Positions 6,013-8,222 of a stretch of 8,222 bases of DNA are shown piece by piece; position 1 is the first letter of the stretch, and the number at the start of each line of letters is the position of its first letter. Where the stretch lies: NCBI GenBank assembly GCA_002452515.1, contig DKEN01000096.1:19769-27990 (forward strand). The letters run 5' to 3'. A model generated the notes under the pieces. That model was not told the DNA's origin. It did no database searches and was given only the letters and a program-made list of their open reading frames with translations. This DNA comes from Spartobacteria bacterium UBA6821 (GTDB taxonomy: Bacteria; Verrucomicrobiota; Verrucomicrobiia; Chthoniobacterales; UBA6821). A program made the translations under genes and the position numbers.

Positions 6013-6929
6013 TGGATTCCGCATTGGATTCCGGCTTGGACCCCCTCGCAGATCAGCTTCGCAGTGCCAGGGTTAGCGGCGGGGCTTTTCAGCTTCCGCC
6101 GCGTTTACTGGTGCGGCTCTCTGGAAAAGATGCCTATCGTTATCTCAATGGTCAGGTGACACGCGACCTTAAGCACCTCACTTTCGGAAATATTCTGCCT
6201 ACCTGCCTTCTGACACCTAAGGGGAAACTCTGCGCACCACTGCTGATCCGCCGCGATGGAGAGGATTTGCTGGTGGAATCCTCACCTGTTTTGGAAGAAT
6301 CCCTTCTGGCGCGTCTTGACCGCTACATCGTGGCGGATGATGTGACACTTTCCATCGAAGTGGCAAAAGGCGGCGTACATATTTTCGGCGAGGCTGCCAG
6401 GGGAAAGGAGTCCGAGGGCCTCGCTGTTTCACGCTTGGGAGTCCCCGGAGTTGATCAGGAGCATGAGGGCGGGGGAAAAGTGCTTGATGCCACAATGAAG
6501 GAGCATCTCTTTGATGCTCGTGTGATTGAAACCCTGCGGATCGAACGGGGTATTCCGCTCTGGGGTGCCGAGATGAGCGAGGAAACGCTTCCTCCCGAAG
6601 TTGGACTGGATCGGACGCACATCGACTACGATCGAGGCTGCTATCCGGGACAGGAGACCATCTCCCGGCTCAAGAGCATTGGGAGGGTGCGCCGACTGCT
6701 CCACACGCTTCGTTCCTCGCCTGGCCAGGCTCTTCATGCCGGAATGCGGGTGAGGGATGCAGAAAACAAGGAACTGGGTGAGATCAGCAGTGCCTCCGGG
6801 CAGTTCGACACCGGCTCGTGGGTTGGCCTCGCAATTCTGCCCAGAGAGTCGAAGGAACCTCTTTTTGCCTTCGATCCCTTGACCGCGGGGACGACACAGA
6901 TCAGCATCGCTGAAATTCACGGCTCATGA
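6012..6929 (+). CDS. ygfZ: Folate-binding protein YgfZ (GcvT-like)
   Basis: YgfZ proteins are relatives of the glycine-cleavage T protein that bind tetrahydrofolate and help maintain certain Fe-S enzymes, including the tRNA methylthiotransferase MiaB in E. coli. The 305-residue protein has the expected parts: LLVRLSGKDAYRYLNGQVTRDL (32-53), CLLTPKGKLCAPLLI (65-79), and the family signature around the reactive cysteine, RGCYPGQETISRLKSIGR (208-225). The signature is normally K-G-C-Y-x-G-Q-E; here the first residue is Arg, a conservative change. The segment LRIERGIPLWGAEMSEETLPPEVGLD (175-200) is also typical. The ATG overlaps the dehydrogenase stop by one base and the TGA overlaps the cyclophilin start by ATGA, so it is inside a coupled operon. 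No Shine-Dalgarno sequence is visible. Cytoplasmic location is expected. Confidence 0.92.
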   Translation: MDSALDSGLDPLADQLRSARVSGGAFQLPPRLLVRLSGKDAYRYLNGQVTRDLKHLTFGNILPTCLLTPKGKLCAPLLIRRDGEDLLVESSPVLEESLLARLDRYIVADDVTLSIEVAKGGVHIFGEAARGKESEGLAVSRLGVPGVDQEHEGGGKVLDATMKEHLFDARVIETLRIERGIPLWGAEMSEETLPPEVGLDRTHIDYDRGCYPGQETISRLKSIGRVRRLLHTLRSSPGQALHAGMRVRDAENKELGEISSASGQFDTGSWVGLAILPRESKEPLFAFDPLTAGTTQISIAEIHGS

Positions 6930-7522
6930 ATCATCGATTCCTTCTACTAGCACTACTCCTTTCCGCACTGCTCTTCACGGGTTGTGCCTCCACTTCTCAG
7001 ACTGTCGGCACGGATCCGGAATCAGCCGTAATGCTCGTGAAGGTTCGCAAAGAAAAGAAGCCTCAGCGCATCGTTATCCAGTTGCGGGAAGATGCCGCTC
7101 CCCAGACCGTGGCCAATTTCAAGGAACTCGTTCACCGCCATTACTATGACGGGATGCAGTTCCATCGCCTCTTTGCCCATCAGCTTGTCCAGACTGGTGA
7201 TCCGAAGAGCCGTCACGGTGAGAGCGACCGTTCGGGAACAGGCGGCCCCGGGTACACGATCCCTCCAGAGATCCGGTTGAAGCTAGACAAGGGGGCAGTC
7301 GTCGCGTCGCGTCTGCCTGACACGATCAATCCAACAAAGGCTTCCAACGGCAGCCAGTTCTTTGTCTGCATCGCGCCGATGCCCCAGCTCAATGGGCAGT
7401 ACACGGTCTTTGGCACCGTTACCGAGGGGCTGGATGTGCTCGATGCCATCAGTGGCATTCCGGTCGACAGTAATGATTTTCCGCTGGAAAAAGTTGTGAT
7501 CAAATCGATTAGGATGCAGTGA
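6926..7522 (+). CDS. Cyclophilin-type peptidyl-prolyl isomerase, predicted lipoprotein
   Basis: The 198-residue protein is a cyclophilin carried on a lipoprotein signal. Residues 1-19 are a hydrophobic signal ending in FTGC; Cys20 would be lipidated, with Ala at +2 favouring the outer membrane. Phe at -3 of the lipobox is less common than Leu. The cyclophilin domain spans about 36-197. It has APQTVANFKELV (58-69), YYDGMQFHRLF (73-83) with the catalytic Arg81, LVQTGDP (87-93), the GTGGPGYTIPPE segment (104-115), NGSQFFVCIAP (141-151) and LNGQYTVFGTVTEGLDVLDAI (155-175). Arg, Gln and the two Phe of the active site are present. The Trp of eukaryotic cyclophilins is absent, as in many bacterial ones. 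It overlaps ygfZ by ATGA and is the last gene of the cluster. With the parvulin at the front, the operon would supply two kinds of envelope prolyl isomerase. Confidence 0.93.
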   Translation: MNHRFLLLALLLSALLFTGCASTSQTVGTDPESAVMLVKVRKEKKPQRIVIQLREDAAPQTVANFKELVHRHYYDGMQFHRLFAHQLVQTGDPKSRHGESDRSGTGGPGYTIPPEIRLKLDKGAVVASRLPDTINPTKASNGSQFFVCIAPMPQLNGQYTVFGTVTEGLDVLDAISGIPVDSNDFPLEKVVIKSIRMQ

Positions 7523-7798
7523 GATAAAAATGCCTGCTTCAGAAAAACAGAAAGTCTCTTCTGTAATCTCCGATTTATGACGACTGATCTCTCAAGGTTT
7601 GAACTCGGCCGCCCCTGAAGGGGGTGCGTCGGAGTCCAACCCGCTCCCGTCAGTCGCAGGGTTCAGCTTTCCACTTTCATCATTTTTCCCTCCTACACCT
7701 GCCAGGTCTGGAAGGACACGGAGATAGTTGACGCGTTTGTAGCCGCCCACATCGGGACACTTGCGATTTCTCCGGCGGTTCCCTAGATTCCTTCCCCT
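7523..7798. other. 276-bp gap before dnaX with no convincing gene
   Basis: No plus-strand gene is visible; the longest ATG frames are 16 and 13 codons and overlap by ATGA (7530-7580, 7577-7618). Short inverted repeats are present: ACAGAA/TTCTGT (7547-7552, 7559-7564; on the minus strand this is followed by TTTT), CCCC/GGGG with a TGAA loop (7612-7623), AACCC/GGGTT (7638-7642, 7659-7663) and CGACTGA/TCAGTCG (7581-7587, 7650-7656). None makes a strong plus-strand terminator for the preceding operon. At 7702-7716 there is a match to the core of signal recognition particle RNA. On the minus strand a frame from a GTG at 7750 to 7592 could encode 52 residues. I cannot choose between a structured RNA, a small gene and plain spacer. 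Confidence 0.5.
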
Positions 7799-8222
7799 GT
7801 GAGCTACCGCGTCTTTGCCAGAAAATACCGACCTCAGCGTTTTGAAGAAGTCGTCGGGCAGGAGCATATCACCCAGACGCTTCAAAATGCGATCAAGGGA
7901 AACCGTCTGGCGCAGGCCTATCTTTTTGTCGGTCCAAGAGGAGTCGGCAAGACTTCCACAGCCCGTATTCTTGCCAAGGCGCTGAACTGTCAGAACGGCC
8001 CGACGGACAATCCCTGCGGTGTCTGCGACGCCTGTGTTGAGATTGCCGAAGGACGCAGCCTTGATGTGCTGGAGATCGATGGAGCTAGTAACAACAGCGT
8101 TGAGAGCATCCGCACGCTGCGGGAAAATGCAGCCTATGCCCCCGCTCGCGGCCCTTACAAAGTCTATCTGATCGATGAGGTGCACATGCTGACCACGGCG
8201 GCCTTCAACGCCCTGCTCAAAA
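7799..8222 (+). CDS. dnaX: DNA polymerase III subunit tau/gamma, 5' part
   Basis: DnaX is the ATPase of the clamp loader, which places the sliding clamp on DNA at the replication fork. The window holds the first 141 codons; the rest lies past the right edge. The protein starts MSYRVFARKYRPQRFEEVVGQ, the standard DnaX N-terminus. Walker A is GPRGVGKTS (45-53). The zinc site has four cysteines at 64, 73, 76 and 79 (C-x8-C-x2-C-x2-C). LEIDGASNNSVESIR (91-105) and the Walker B/DExH-like YLIDEVHML (123-131) follow. The start is GTG; an in-frame TAG five codons upstream and the family N-terminus leave no better choice. The bases before it (TTCCTTCCCCT) are pyrimidine-rich with no Shine-Dalgarno sequence. 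Whether a tau/gamma frameshift site exists cannot be judged from this part. Confidence 0.97.
   Translation, partial: MSYRVFARKYRPQRFEEVVGQEHITQTLQNAIKGNRLAQAYLFVGPRGVGKTSTARILAKALNCQNGPTDNPCGVCDACVEIAEGRSLDVLEIDGASNNSVESIRTLRENAAYAPARGPYKVYLIDEVHMLTTAAFNALLK

Noticed and set aside
7612..7623. CCCC-TGAA-GGGG hairpin as terminator of the foldase operon
   Set aside because: The stem is only four pairs and no T-run follows on the plus strand.
7663..7694. A perfect AGGAGG-type motif five bases before ATGATG on the minus strand
   Set aside because: It leads only to a six-codon frame (MMKVES) with no minus-strand gene behind it; most likely chance in a pyrimidine-rich stretch of the plus strand.
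7592..8185. A 197-codon minus-strand frame across the start of dnaX
   Set aside because: Most of it is codon-aligned antisense to dnaX, whose frame is beyond doubt. Only its last 52 codons, outside dnaX, are kept as a weak possibility.
1..8222. Mobile element, CRISPR array, toxin-antitoxin or defence cassette
   Set aside because: I found no transposase, integrase, regular spaced repeats, or gene pair of that kind; all sizeable genes are recognisable core or envelope functions apart from one small lipoprotein.

Overview
The window looks like ordinary chromosomal DNA from a Gram-negative bacterium of moderately high GC. The Gram-negative reading rests on an outer-membrane efflux protein, two lipoproteins and periplasmic-type prolyl isomerases. 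A UbiE/MenG methyltransferase shows a respiratory quinone pathway. The gene mix, with almost no Shine-Dalgarno sequences, would suit Verrucomicrobiota or a related phylum; that placement is an inference from general impression, not a computed result. I see no insertion sequence, CRISPR array, phage gene or defence cassette.

The left half is read on the minus strand. From right to left it holds a tRNA-Leu(CAG), ubiE, a small lipoprotein gene, a MarR-type regulator, and a TolC-family outer-membrane protein that runs off the left edge. The regulator and TolC genes overlap by ATGA. They follow a 107-bp gap with several inverted repeats, so they look like a self-regulated efflux or export unit.

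The right half is read on the plus strand. A 172-bp divergent spacer next to the tRNA leads into a tight four-gene cluster: an exported parvulin-type foldase, a beta-hydroxyacid dehydrogenase, a YgfZ-type folate-binding protein and a cyclophilin-type lipoprotein. Gaps are 25 bp, then TAATG and ATGA overlaps. The outer two genes handle protein folding in the envelope. The inner two look like cytoplasmic housekeeping: aldehyde/hydroxyacid reduction and Fe-S or tRNA-modification support.

A 276-bp gap with no convincing gene follows, then the 5' part of dnaX, the clamp-loader tau/gamma subunit, which runs off the right edge. The gap has a short match to the signal recognition particle RNA core, which is worth checking because ffs often sits next to dnaX, but the fold is not convincing.

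Most of the window is recognisable core genome. The points worth a second look are a long Pro/Thr-rich extension on the TolC protein, a C-terminal CXXCH in the MarR regulator, the unresolved region before dnaX, and the near-total lack of Shine-Dalgarno sequences.
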